Assembly: GCA_964384625.1 (NCBI GenBank) | Contig: CAYLNH010000032.1 | Span: forward strand, 1 to 39,075 | Direction: 5' to 3' | Source: CAYLNH01 sp964384625 | GTDB taxonomy: Bacteria > Verrucomicrobiota > Lentisphaeria > JABSQK01 | Length of the DNA stretch: 39,075 bases | Shown here: positions 8,476 to 16,075 of the stretch, one piece after another | Layout of the letters: each line of letters starts with the position of its first letter | Numbering within the stretch: position 1 is the first letter of the stretch | Position numbers and translations under genes: made by a program | The notes under the pieces: generated by a model | The model's input: only the letters and a program-made list of their open reading frames with translations | Database searches by the model: none | Told to the model about the DNA's origin: nothing

Positions 8476-9294
8476 ATGCCACAGCATGATGCCATGCGCG
8501 ACTACATGAACGACATCCGGCAGATCCCGTTGATCAGCCGGACGGAAGAGGTGGCATTGGCGAAACTGATCCATCAGGGCGATGCCGAAGCCCTGGAGCA
8601 GCTGGTCAGTTCGAACCTGCGACTGGTGGTGAAGATCGCCCACGACTTCAAAGGCATGGGCCTTCCCCTCCAGGATCTCGTTGCCGAAGGAAACATCGGT
8701 TTGATGCGGGCGGCTGAGAAGTTCGACCCGGAGAAGGGCGCCAAGTTCTCGAGTTACGCCGCCTGGTGGATAAAACAGGCGATGCGCCGGGCGTTGACGG
8801 AGAAAAGCAAAACCATCCGGATCCCCGTGGCCTCAGTTACCAAGATCGTGAAAATTCGGAATGTCCGGAACCGTCTGCGTCGAGAACTCGACCGCGAACC
8901 CTCCGACAAGGAGATCGCCGGTCATCTGGAGCTCAGCGAACGGGTCGTTCGCCGCCTGCGTCGAGCCGATATGAAAACTGTATCCCTCCAGGATCCCATC
9001 CTGCGGGGCGAAGAAGGAGACCTCGAAAGCCTGATCCCCGACGAGAACGCCGACACCCCGTTCGGGATCATGGACGACGGCGAATCCGACATGCGATTGG
9101 GGCTATTGCTGGAGAAACTGGATCCCCGGGAGCGCTACATCCTCTGTTTGCGCTACGGGTTGGAAGGCAATACCACACATACACTTGAGGAAATCAGCAA
9201 GTGTCTGGGAAGAACCCGGGAGCGCGTCCGACAAATCCAGAAGCGCGCGCTCAAGAAACTGCGGCATCAGCTCGCCCGCGAATATACTGTCTGA
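8476..9294 (+). CDS. RNA polymerase sigma factor, sigma-70 family (group-2-like)
   Basis: This 272-residue protein directs RNA polymerase to promoters. It contains region 1.2 (YMNDIRQIPLISRTEEVALA), region 2 (NLRLVVKIAHDF, DLVAEGNIGLMRAAEKFDP, FSSYAAWWIKQAMRRAL), region 3 and region 4 (GRTRERVRQIQKRALKKLR). It lacks the long region 1.1 of a housekeeping RpoD, so it is probably an alternative, RpoS/group-2-like factor. Region 2.4 and region 4 look intact, suggesting consensus-like -10 and -35 recognition. The ATG is preceded by AGGAGG at a 9-nt spacing. It stands alone and ends in a strong terminator, so it is probably monocistronic. Which stress or growth phase it serves is not evident. Confidence 0.93.
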   Translation: MPQHDAMRDYMNDIRQIPLISRTEEVALAKLIHQGDAEALEQLVSSNLRLVVKIAHDFKGMGLPLQDLVAEGNIGLMRAAEKFDPEKGAKFSSYAAWWIKQAMRRALTEKSKTIRIPVASVTKIVKIRNVRNRLRRELDREPSDKEIAGHLELSERVVRRLRRADMKTVSLQDPILRGEEGDLESLIPDENADTPFGIMDDGESDMRLGLLLEKLDPRERYILCLRYGLEGNTTHTLEEISKCLGRTRERVRQIQKRALKKLRHQLAREYTV

Positions 9295-9329
9295 ACCACC
9301 CAAAGAACTAGCGGACGAGCCACATCCCT

Positions 9330-9365
9330 GCCGGCGGCCTTATAAGTAGGCCGCCGGCTCTATTT
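9330..9365 (+). terminator. Intrinsic terminator of the sigma factor gene
   Basis: GCCGGCGGCC pairs perfectly with GGCCGCCGGC over a 9-nt loop, followed by TCTATTT. It lies 36 bases after the sigma factor stop. Confidence 0.85.
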
Positions 9366-9796
9366 CCGCCTCGCCCCGGGAAACGGGTTCCGAACCTCAA
9401 CGGCTGCCGGAAATCAGCAGTATCCATCCGGCGGATTGCATGAGTGCTCTTGCCGGAGCCCCGAGTCGGGGCGATTTGACCTGCCGGGACCTGGAAGCCG
9501 ATGGTCCGATCCTGGGCGATACCGTCTTCTCCTGGTGGATTTCGAATCTGTTCAGCTGCAACCGGGGCCGACGCGGCTGGCCGCTGCATGCCAGTGTCTT
9601 CCCGGTTGCCCCATCGGTCCATGCCACGGCGCTGCCGCTGATTACCGGGTTGGATCAACTCTATGACGACAGCAAACTGGCGATCAAGGCGATGCCCCCC
9701 CCGACCGGGTGCTGCGCCGGTCATCGGCGGCGGTCACCGACGTCTGCTGCTACTGACCGACGCCGCTCTGCGGGCCGGCCGGCGTGCCCCGGCGGT
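9366..9796. other. Intergenic stretch without a recognisable gene
   Basis: Open frames exist on both strands, but none has a start with a ribosome-binding site or a recognisable product. A 5-bp GCCCC/GGGGC hairpin is at 9459-9473. An eight-base C run lies near 9694. No RNA gene was recognised. Confidence 0.5.
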
Positions 9797-11416
9797 TCAG
9801 GGCCCGGCGGGGCGGGCCTGGAGCAGTTCGTATTGCGTCGCGTCCAGCATCTTCCGGTCGTCGGGATCGGTAACAACGCGCTGGTTCTCGTGGTCCGGCC
9901 GCTCGCGCCAGAGCGCGATTTTCAGGTGCTGCCGAGCACCCGGTTTGTAGTCGGCGGCAGGCAGCATTTTGCCGTTCTGCAGGGAACGCACGATGACGCA
10001 GATGCGTTTGTCCTTCAGCTTGCCGTGCTTGGTTTTGGTGACGCGATACCAGGCGGCGTAGTAGGCGGTTTTGTAGGGCTGGGCCTGTTCCGGCGTCAGA
10101 GCGGCTTGGCGGGCTTCGAGTTTCGCGGTCGCCCGGAAGACGCGGCGCTTGCGTTTCCCGGGTTTTTCGGCGGCCGGCCCGGCCGCTGCCGGTTTTGGGG
10201 CGGGCACAGCCTTGCCGGGGACGAAGGATAGGTAGCGGGCGGTCAACCGGGCGAGGATCTGTTTGCCGCGGTCGTTGTTGTGATGGCCGTCGCGCCGATA
10301 CCACTCGACTGGTTTGGCTGATTTCAGGATATACTCGTCCCAGGCGCCGCCGAGGTCGAACACGGCAAAGCCGTCTGCCGCGCCGGCGGCGCGGACGCCT
10401 TCCCGGAAGCCGGCAGTGCGTTTGGGCGGGATCTGCCGCGGCCGGTCCTGACGCTGGTCCCAATAGCGCGGGTGCACCTGCTGGTCGGTGGCGAACAGGA
10501 AATCCGCCGGGCATGCCTTGCCGACCGCCGCGGCCAGTTGACGGACGGGCTCCACCTTGTGGCCGTGGCTGATGCCGGTCATGATCACCAGGTCCGGCTT
10601 GAAGCGCACCACATGTTGCTTGAGCCGGTCGCCTTCGAGGAAGTAGCCGGCGCCGGCGCTGCCGACCACCGCGTTGACGAGTTTGACCGGGGTGCCCTTG
10701 TGATCGCGTTCAACCAGCAGTTGAAACAGCGAGTTGGCCAGGTCGTTGGCGACGCTGTCGCCGATCACGACGATGCAGATCGGCTTGCCGGCCCGCAGCT
10801 TGGCGAAGGTCTGCGGCAGGCCCTCCCAGCGTTTGGCCGGCGGCTCGTACTGGATTGGCGGGAGTTGTTTGTACAGCTGGTCGACATAGGCCAGGCCCTC
10901 CTTCTTCGTACACGGCGTGACCCGGACGTCGTCGATGCGGTAAGCCCCCTTGATGGGCCAGAAGATCAGGCGCGACTTGCCGTTGGCATGCACGGGGGTA
11001 AAAGCAACGAAGTGGTTCTCGACCCAGTCGTCGGAGGCGTAGGTACCGGAACAGACGGAGCCGGGGATCTGCTCGCCCGTGGCGTCGAAGCTGTTCAGGC
11101 CCCAGTAGGCTTTGTGTTCCGCCCGCGACCGGAACTGGACGTGGAAGAGGGCGCCGGGCGTCGCCGGGAAGTGCGGCGACAGCCAGCCGCCGCCGATGGA
11201 ACTGCCGGTAACATTCAGATTTTTGCCGTCCTGTTTGGAGACCTTTTCCGGCTTCAGCGCTTCCCAGCCGCCTTCCCGCGGCGGTTTGTCGAAGGCATCG
11301 ACAAATACCGGTTTGTGCGCCAGCTCCTCGGGACCCCGGGCCGACAGTGTCGTCGACAGAACCAGGAACAGGAGCGCAATTCGGGGAAGGCAACGGATTC
11401 GACGGAAATGTTTCAT
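9797..11416 (-). CDS. Secreted SGNH/GDSL hydrolase with C-terminal module
   Basis: SGNH hydrolases are serine esterases; in this group many remove acetyl or acyl groups from polysaccharides. The 539 residues comprise a signal peptide (IALLFLVLSTTLSARG), a beta-rich region (about 60-170) that could be a carbohydrate-binding fold, and the SGNH core. The catalytic Ser is in VIGDSVAND (Ser221). The Asp/His pair is in YRRDGHHNNDRG (Asp376, His378 or 379). The block III Asn is not obvious: the position reads TGISHG. A Pro/Ala/Lys linker (402-427) leads to a ~105-residue module (430-535) shared with the gene at 255-2321. The ATG has GGAG 10 nt upstream. It lies 129 bp after the gene at 11546-13243 in the same direction, perhaps as a second cistron. 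Confidence 0.88.
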   Translation of the reverse strand: MKHFRRIRCLPRIALLFLVLSTTLSARGPEELAHKPVFVDAFDKPPREGGWEALKPEKVSKQDGKNLNVTGSSIGGGWLSPHFPATPGALFHVQFRSRAEHKAYWGLNSFDATGEQIPGSVCSGTYASDDWVENHFVAFTPVHANGKSRLIFWPIKGAYRIDDVRVTPCTKKEGLAYVDQLYKQLPPIQYEPPAKRWEGLPQTFAKLRAGKPICIVVIGDSVANDLANSLFQLLVERDHKGTPVKLVNAVVGSAGAGYFLEGDRLKQHVVRFKPDLVIMTGISHGHKVEPVRQLAAAVGKACPADFLFATDQQVHPRYWDQRQDRPRQIPPKRTAGFREGVRAAGAADGFAVFDLGGAWDEYILKSAKPVEWYRRDGHHNNDRGKQILARLTARYLSFVPGKAVPAPKPAAAGPAAEKPGKRKRRVFRATAKLEARQAALTPEQAQPYKTAYYAAWYRVTKTKHGKLKDKRICVIVRSLQNGKMLPAADYKPGARQHLKIALWRERPDHENQRVVTDPDDRKMLDATQYELLQARPAGP

Positions 11417-11465
11417 ACAGGCAGGTCTCCTTTTGCTGCCGGCGCCGCGGCGCAGTGAATGCAGA

Positions 11466-11484
11466 AGCCGCCGTTTCGGCGGCT
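11466..11484 (-). terminator. Hairpin between two secreted-protein genes
   Basis: AGCCGCC pairs with GGCGGCT over a 5-nt loop, just after the stop of the gene at 11546. The minus-strand sequence after it is only weakly T-rich (TTCTGC), so termination may be partial. Confidence 0.45.
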
Positions 11485-11545
11485 GGCGTACATTACGGAT
11501 CTACCCGAAGGGATGCAAACGGCCGCGCCCATGGCGGGTCCGCGA

Positions 11546-13243
11546 CTACCGCTTGGCCGGCACAACGGGCTTCTCCGGGTCGAACCACTGCTCCCAGGTC
11601 GGCGAGAGAATGCCCGGCACGCCCTTCAACTCCAGGGTCATGTTCATGCTGGGGAATCGCGGTTTCGGCAGCTTGCCGAACGGCCGTGACGCACTGCCCC
11701 AGTTCACCCGGACGTGCCAGATCTTGCCGTCCATCCCCGGCGGCACCGTGACCGTCTTGCGGCCGCTGTTGTCGTAGATCATCGCCATGGTCCGGTCCGG
11801 CGCATTGATCGCCAGTTTCATGATGTCGGTCGACGCCGCGGCTTTGGCTTTGACCCGGAACGTCTTGGTCCCTTCGGGCACCATGAAGTACCAGTTGCGG
11901 CCGTGGCCGGCGTCAAAATAAAAAGCGCTCCAGCCGTCCCCCGTCGGCTCTCCGATCCAGGCCAGGGGAGTGGCCGGGTAGGTATACATCCAGAAATGCT
12001 CGGCTTCCGTGATGTTGACGTAGGCCACGCCCTTGCCGGTCTTGATGTTGCGCACCCAGCGCTCGCCGCCATGCAGGTGCAGCAGCGGCGCGCGCGTGTC
12101 AAGGACCTCCGTGCCGTCGGCCCCGGTAATGACAACCCGCGCTTTGTCGTGCTCCTGTTCCGGCAGGTGTTGCCGCTTGCCCTGCGGGACCGCCGCCCGC
12201 ACCGGAAACATGTTGCGCGGCAGATACGTGCCGATGACAAAACGCAGTTGACGCCCCGCGGGATTCCATAGGGCAACTCTGGCCGGCGGACGGATTTCGT
12301 TGGCGTCCGGATCCCCGAAACTCGGACAAGGCGTCCAGTGCCGGAGCAGCGGGTCGGCCGCTTTGCCGGCCGCGGTGCGGTCGGACTGCACAAACTCCGT
12401 TTCGTCATAGACGACAACCGCCGCCGGCTTGCCGGTCTGCGGGTCGAACCAGGCTTCCGGCGTAGGCGCCAGATACGGCGGGACCCCGTCAAGACTGAGG
12501 TTCACATCGGAATATGTATGGGAGTCGCCGAGGCCGATTTCCACCGACCAGAAGCGGCCGGCACTGCCGGGTTCCACCAGTACCTTCGCCTGCTGATACC
12601 GCCGCCGGACCCGAGGGGCAAACTCCTTCTCCGGCGCGTCCGGATCGGCTTGCCCCCAGAGGACCTTCAGCCGCTGGCCGCGCGGCGAGTAAACGGTCAG
12701 CCCGTGGTCTTCGCGCTGGGAGCGGCCGCTGTTGTTCTGCGATGTCAGCGTGAAGGTTTTGCAGTCCCCGGGGACGAAAAAATACCACTTGCGCGGGACG
12801 ATGGGATTCGCCAGAAACCAGTGGGACTTGATCGCGTCGCCGGTGCCCGGTCCGGTCCAGACCACGGCCTGGTCGAGCGAGGTCGTGGCGTACCAGTAGT
12901 TCAGCGTTCCCCCCGAACTGAGGACCGCGGTATAGACGCCCGGTTTGCCCTTGGCGAGCTTGATCGTCGTACCATCGTCAACGACCTTGACCTCGCCGTC
13001 ATAGACCACCTTGCCGTCGGGCCCGGTAACGCGGGCCGTGATCACGGCCTTATTCCAGCCGCCGCCGATCCACCACTGAAAGCGGAACAGCGTGATGGTG
13101 AATGCTTTTCCCGACGGATTGTTGAGCAGGACCTTCTGTTTGTTGTTCAGGTAATGCCCGGCATCGCCGAGACCGGTTCCGGCCGCGAGCTCGCCTGCCG
13201 GCAACAGGCAGAGGGCGAGTAGTAACAGCAGATAACGCAACAT
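11546..13243 (-). CDS. Secreted protein with two copies of a large beta-rich module
   Basis: No known family was recognised. The 565-residue product has a clear signal peptide (MLRYLLLLLALCLLPAGELAAG). It contains an internal duplication. The first copy runs from about 147 (KWYFFVPGDCKTFTL) to 270 (DGVPPYLAPTPEAWFDP). The second runs from about 450 (NWYFMVPEGTKTFRV) to 560 (KGVPGILSPTWEQWFDP). Both copies also share G-x-W-V followed by a Leu-rich strand. An N-terminal region with VTGPDGKVVYDGEVKV looks Ig-like. The ATG at 13243 has GGGAG 7 nt upstream; an earlier in-frame ATG at 13336 would put the signal peptide inside the protein. A carbohydrate-binding or cell-surface role is likely but unproven. 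Confidence 0.83.
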   Translation of the reverse strand: MLRYLLLLLALCLLPAGELAAGTGLGDAGHYLNNKQKVLLNNPSGKAFTITLFRFQWWIGGGWNKAVITARVTGPDGKVVYDGEVKVVDDGTTIKLAKGKPGVYTAVLSSGGTLNYWYATTSLDQAVVWTGPGTGDAIKSHWFLANPIVPRKWYFFVPGDCKTFTLTSQNNSGRSQREDHGLTVYSPRGQRLKVLWGQADPDAPEKEFAPRVRRRYQQAKVLVEPGSAGRFWSVEIGLGDSHTYSDVNLSLDGVPPYLAPTPEAWFDPQTGKPAAVVVYDETEFVQSDRTAAGKAADPLLRHWTPCPSFGDPDANEIRPPARVALWNPAGRQLRFVIGTYLPRNMFPVRAAVPQGKRQHLPEQEHDKARVVITGADGTEVLDTRAPLLHLHGGERWVRNIKTGKGVAYVNITEAEHFWMYTYPATPLAWIGEPTGDGWSAFYFDAGHGRNWYFMVPEGTKTFRVKAKAAASTDIMKLAINAPDRTMAMIYDNSGRKTVTVPPGMDGKIWHVRVNWGSASRPFGKLPKPRFPSMNMTLELKGVPGILSPTWEQWFDPEKPVVPAKR

Positions 13244-13354
13244 AGATTTGCTCCCAGTAGTTTGCCGCAGGAAGTATATACCGGGAACACCGGAAGATCG
13301 ATGGTTGACCGACCAATGGGCGCATATCAGTCCCATTGATCATTCTCTCGCACC

Positions 13355-13645
13355 GCGGCAGGAATCGCACAATAGCGTGATATGCGTTGCCGGTCCAGCC
13401 GTCGGTGGGTTTGTCGGCAACTGTTAACTGTTGTTCTGATGCCACGCACAGAAGTCGGGGAGGCGTGGTCGAGACGACCGCGGCCACGAACGGAATGCCT
13501 GGCGGCAGGGCGCGGTCGAGACGACCGCGGCCACGCTCGGAGGCAAACCGTCCGAGACGATCGGCAGGACTTCTGTCAGGCGCATGTTGTTTTCGATTCT
13601 CAAAACCCCAGGTCGCTTGCCGGCCCGGTGAATGCGTTCATCAGG
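13355..13645. repeat. Dispersed intergenic repeat, copy A
   Basis: Block 1 (13355-13414) matches 36340-36399 at about 44 of 60 positions with no gaps. Block 2 (13606-13645) matches 36441-36480 at 37 of 40, including 24 identical bases at 13622-13645. The blocks are 191 nt apart here but only 41 nt apart in copy B. Confidence 0.75.
13448..13576. repeat. 129-bp inverted-repeat-bounded insertion inside repeat A
   Basis: The 9-bp ends ACAGAAGTC (13448-13456) and GACTTCTGT (13568-13576) are inverted. Inside, a 22-nt sequence is present twice (13467-13488 and 13514-13535). It includes GGTCGAGACGACC, a hairpin, and the second copy extends to CGCGGTCG-AGA-CGACCGCG. No such insert is in copy B. Confidence 0.5.
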
Positions 13646-13712
13646 AAAGGAAATGCCCGGCGTCGTGAAGACAGTTGCGCCTGAAAGCGCCGGCTGCTCC
13701 CGGTGCCGGTCC

Positions 13713-14531
13713 TCACAACCCGACGCGAAAGGCGGCGGGCGTCTGACCGGTGACCTGGCGGATGCGGCGGGAGAAGTAGGAAGGGTCGCGAAAGCCGCTG
13801 GCGAAGGAGACTTCCTTGATCGATAAATCCGTCTCGCGCAGCAACTTCAGGGCGTGTCGCAGGCGCAGTCGCTGCAGATAGACGCCGGGCGGCAGACCGA
13901 TCTGCTCGCGGAACAGCCGCGTCAACCGCGAACGATGCACCCGCAGGCCCGCGGCGATCCCGGAAATGTCCAGAAACGGATCCGTGAACCCAGCGTCGAT
14001 TCGGTCGCGACATTGCTCCACCACCCCGGAGCACGCCGCCGACCCACCGCCGCCGACCCGCCGGGCCGCCAGGGACAGGATCTCAAACAAGGTCGCCCCG
14101 GCCCGCTGCTCGGCCCCGCCGGCCACGTTGGCGATCTCCGCCTCCAACTCGTCAAACAACTCCACCGGACAGCGGCCGCCAGGTTTCGGCCAGGGCGCCG
14201 ACAGCCCCAACGCAGCCAACACCTCCAGGGCCAACGGACCGTCGACCGTGAACCAGCGATAGCGCCAGCCGGCGGCGCCGGCGCGGCCGCGGACAAACTG
14301 GCCGGGGACATAAACGAACAGGTCGCCGGCGGCAACCCGAAACTCCGATTGCCCCAGGAACAGACGGCCCCATCCCGATACCGTCCAGAACGCGTTGACG
14401 AACGGAACGGTGCCGCACGGGATGACCCATCCCGGCCCCGCCTCCGCCCGGCCTGCACTCCGGGCGCCGAGCGCCACGGACTCCTGCGGCGCCTGTGGGT
14501 TGCTGCGCCAGACTCCCTGCCAGTTCGTCAC
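13713..14531 (-). CDS. AraC-family transcriptional regulator
   Basis: This 272-residue protein has a cupin-like N-terminal sensor (about 30-100, with GRLFLGQSEFRVAAGDLFVYVPG). Its C-terminal AraC DNA-binding domain has two helix-turn-helices: ISGIAAGLRVHRSRLTRLFRE and the conserved end IKEVSFASGFRDPSYFSRRIRQVTGQTPAAFR. The start is a GTG at 14531 with AAGGA a few bases upstream. It is divergent from the URO-D-fold methyltransferase 124 bp away. AraC regulators of this type usually control the adjacent gene in response to a sugar or small molecule. The ligand is unknown. Three TCACAAAT boxes lie in or near the shared promoter region. Confidence 0.92.
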   Translation of the reverse strand: MTNWQGVWRSNPQAPQESVALGARSAGRAEAGPGWVIPCGTVPFVNAFWTVSGWGRLFLGQSEFRVAAGDLFVYVPGQFVRGRAGAAGWRYRWFTVDGPLALEVLAALGLSAPWPKPGGRCPVELFDELEAEIANVAGGAEQRAGATLFEILSLAARRVGGGGSAACSGVVEQCRDRIDAGFTDPFLDISGIAAGLRVHRSRLTRLFREQIGLPPGVYLQRLRLRHALKLLRETDLSIKEVSFASGFRDPSYFSRRIRQVTGQTPAAFRVGL

Positions 14532-14622
14532 AAATATCCTTATCTAATCACAAATCAACGGTTCAAGCTGCCGCGTTTCTGCATAGTTTAGACTGACGGC
14601 GGAAAGATCGCCAGTCACAAAT
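14528..14622. promoter_or_regulatory. Three TCACAAAT boxes in the divergent promoter region
   Basis: TCACAAAT occurs at 14528-14535, 14548-14555 and 14615-14622. The first two are exactly 20 bp apart, about two helical turns, as in direct-repeat AraC operators. The first overlaps the AraC GTG start. They are candidate binding sites of the AraC regulator. Confidence 0.5.
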
Positions 14623-14655
14623 GTAATAAACACCTGGCAGTACCGGAGACAACTC

Positions 14656-15765
14656 ATGAGTGCCGCAGCAGCCTGGCTCGACGTGGTCGGGGTCGATCCC
14701 GACGCAGTGGAACAGAACGCCCAACGGCATCTGGCCGTGCAGAACGGGGCCCACGACTACAAACCCATCCTTGTCGGCGCGCCGTTGACCGCGAAACAGC
14801 AGGAGGTCCTGCCGGCGGGCGTCAGCCTCTACGAAGAGTACCACAGCCACGACAAGACCATCAGCAACGGCCTGCGCGGCATTGCCGGCATGATCAATAG
14901 CGGCTGCGACGTTACCCCCTGCATTCGGCCGAATGTCGGCACCGGCTCGACACCGACGGCCTTCGGCGCCGTCCAGGAGGTGTTTGAAGACAAGATGCCC
15001 TGGGTTACCGAACACGTCCCGCTGACGGAGCTGGACGACTTCGATCCGGCCGCCGCACCGGACAGCGACTGCATCAAACTGGCGCTGGCACGGGCGCAGT
15101 ACATGCAGGAGGCCCTGGCCGGCAGCGGCATTACGGCCAACTGCTGGGATACGCAGAGCCCGTTCGACGTCGCGCACCTGGTGATCGGCGACGACATCTT
15201 CTTTGCCATGTTCGACGAGCCCGAACGTCTCAAAGCGCTGATCGACAAGTGTGCCGACATGATCATCCGCCATCGCCGAGCCTTCTACGCCGTGACAGGG
15301 CAGGATGTGAATTTCGGCCGCGACGGCGGCAACGTCACCATGCGCGGCGGCGTCCGCCTGTCGGAAGACACGCTGACGTTGCTCAGCGAAGAGCAGCTTC
15401 ATGAGTTTGCGGTGCCCTACTCCCGCAAGGTGCTGGCGGCGCTGGGCGGCGGCTTTGTCCACTACTGCGGCCGCAACGACCACCTGTTCGACGCAGTCGT
15501 CAACCACATGCCCGAGTGCCACATGCTGAACTTCGGCCAGCCGGATCTGCACGACATGAAGGAGGTCCTGCAGCGTCTCGGGGAAGCCGGCAAGGCCTAT
15601 TGCGGCAGCGTCCCGCGCCAGCCGGACGAAGGGCTGCAGGCGTACTTCGAGCGCGTGCTGGAAGAAGCTGCCGGCGGCGGCCTGATTCTACAGCCGGCAC
15701 TGCGTCAGGACGAGGACCGCAGCGCCGCCGTCCAACTCTGGCGCAAGCTGCAGAAGGCCGCCTGA
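14656..15765 (+). CDS. URO-D-fold methyltransferase/decarboxylase-like protein
   Basis: The 369-residue protein belongs to the uroporphyrinogen decarboxylase superfamily, which includes corrinoid methyltransferases such as MtaA and CmuA. Supporting segments are NVGTGSTPTAFG, QSPFDVAHLVIGDDIFFAMFD, DGGNVTMRGGVRLSEDTL and the HYCG motif (His269, Cys271), which resembles the zinc-binding His/Cys of methyltransferase members. It lacks the Arg-rich N-terminal substrate-binding sequence of genuine HemE, so heme synthesis is unlikely. The ATG is preceded by GGAG at 7 nt. It is divergent from an AraC regulator that probably controls it. No corrinoid protein gene is adjacent, so a methyl donor cannot be proposed. 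The true substrate is unknown. Confidence 0.85.
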   Translation: MSAAAAWLDVVGVDPDAVEQNAQRHLAVQNGAHDYKPILVGAPLTAKQQEVLPAGVSLYEEYHSHDKTISNGLRGIAGMINSGCDVTPCIRPNVGTGSTPTAFGAVQEVFEDKMPWVTEHVPLTELDDFDPAAAPDSDCIKLALARAQYMQEALAGSGITANCWDTQSPFDVAHLVIGDDIFFAMFDEPERLKALIDKCADMIIRHRRAFYAVTGQDVNFGRDGGNVTMRGGVRLSEDTLTLLSEEQLHEFAVPYSRKVLAALGGGFVHYCGRNDHLFDAVVNHMPECHMLNFGQPDLHDMKEVLQRLGEAGKAYCGSVPRQPDEGLQAYFERVLEEAAGGGLILQPALRQDEDRSAAVQLWRKLQKAA

Positions 15766-16075
15766 GTGCAGGGATTCCTGACGCATCTACCAGCAGGTGC
15801 TTCGAAGCAATTCCGCGGACGGAATTCCTTCCCGTGCGGCGGCGGACCGCCGTAAGACTCGGAGTCGGAAGGTCTCCCCGCGCAACGCGCGCATTGTACT
15901 TCGCGGGTGTCTCGCCCGGGCCAGGCCGAAGGCGATATCCGACCGTGCGCAACATGCAAACGCATCAGGATCCGCACGATCGAAACGACCGCGGCCTGGC
16001 GCGACGTGTCGAGTCGAAGAAGCCCTTGGGCGAAGCCTGAAGGCCGGTGACGCGACGCATCCGCGAGGACCACCG
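15766..16075. other. Intergenic stretch with hairpins and a repeat fragment
   Basis: No gene is evident. A hairpin AATTCCG/CGGAATT (15809-15826) lies 44 nt after the methyltransferase stop and could mark its 3' end. A 19-nt sequence at 15978-15996 matches the hairpin unit in the 13448-13576 insertion at 17 of 19 bases. Confidence 0.5.
15809..15826 (+). terminator. Hairpin after the URO-D-fold gene
   Basis: AATTCCG and CGGAATT form a perfect 7-bp stem over CGGA, followed by CCTTCCC. The weak T content makes termination uncertain. Confidence 0.35.

Larger units (their letters stand above)
13244..13712. other. Intergenic region carrying a dispersed repeat with an insertion
   Basis: No gene is evident. 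It contains repeat copy A in two blocks (13355-13414 and 13606-13645), matched by a second copy at 36340-36480. Between the blocks is a segment of inverted and direct repeats, described separately. A TATATACT -10-like element near 13273-13280 may serve the gene at 13243. Confidence 0.6.

Noticed and set aside
14656..15765. Assignment as HemE (uroporphyrinogen decarboxylase)
   Set aside because: It lacks the conserved HemE N-terminal substrate motif and carries a methyltransferase-like HYC. It is also next to an AraC regulator rather than heme genes.
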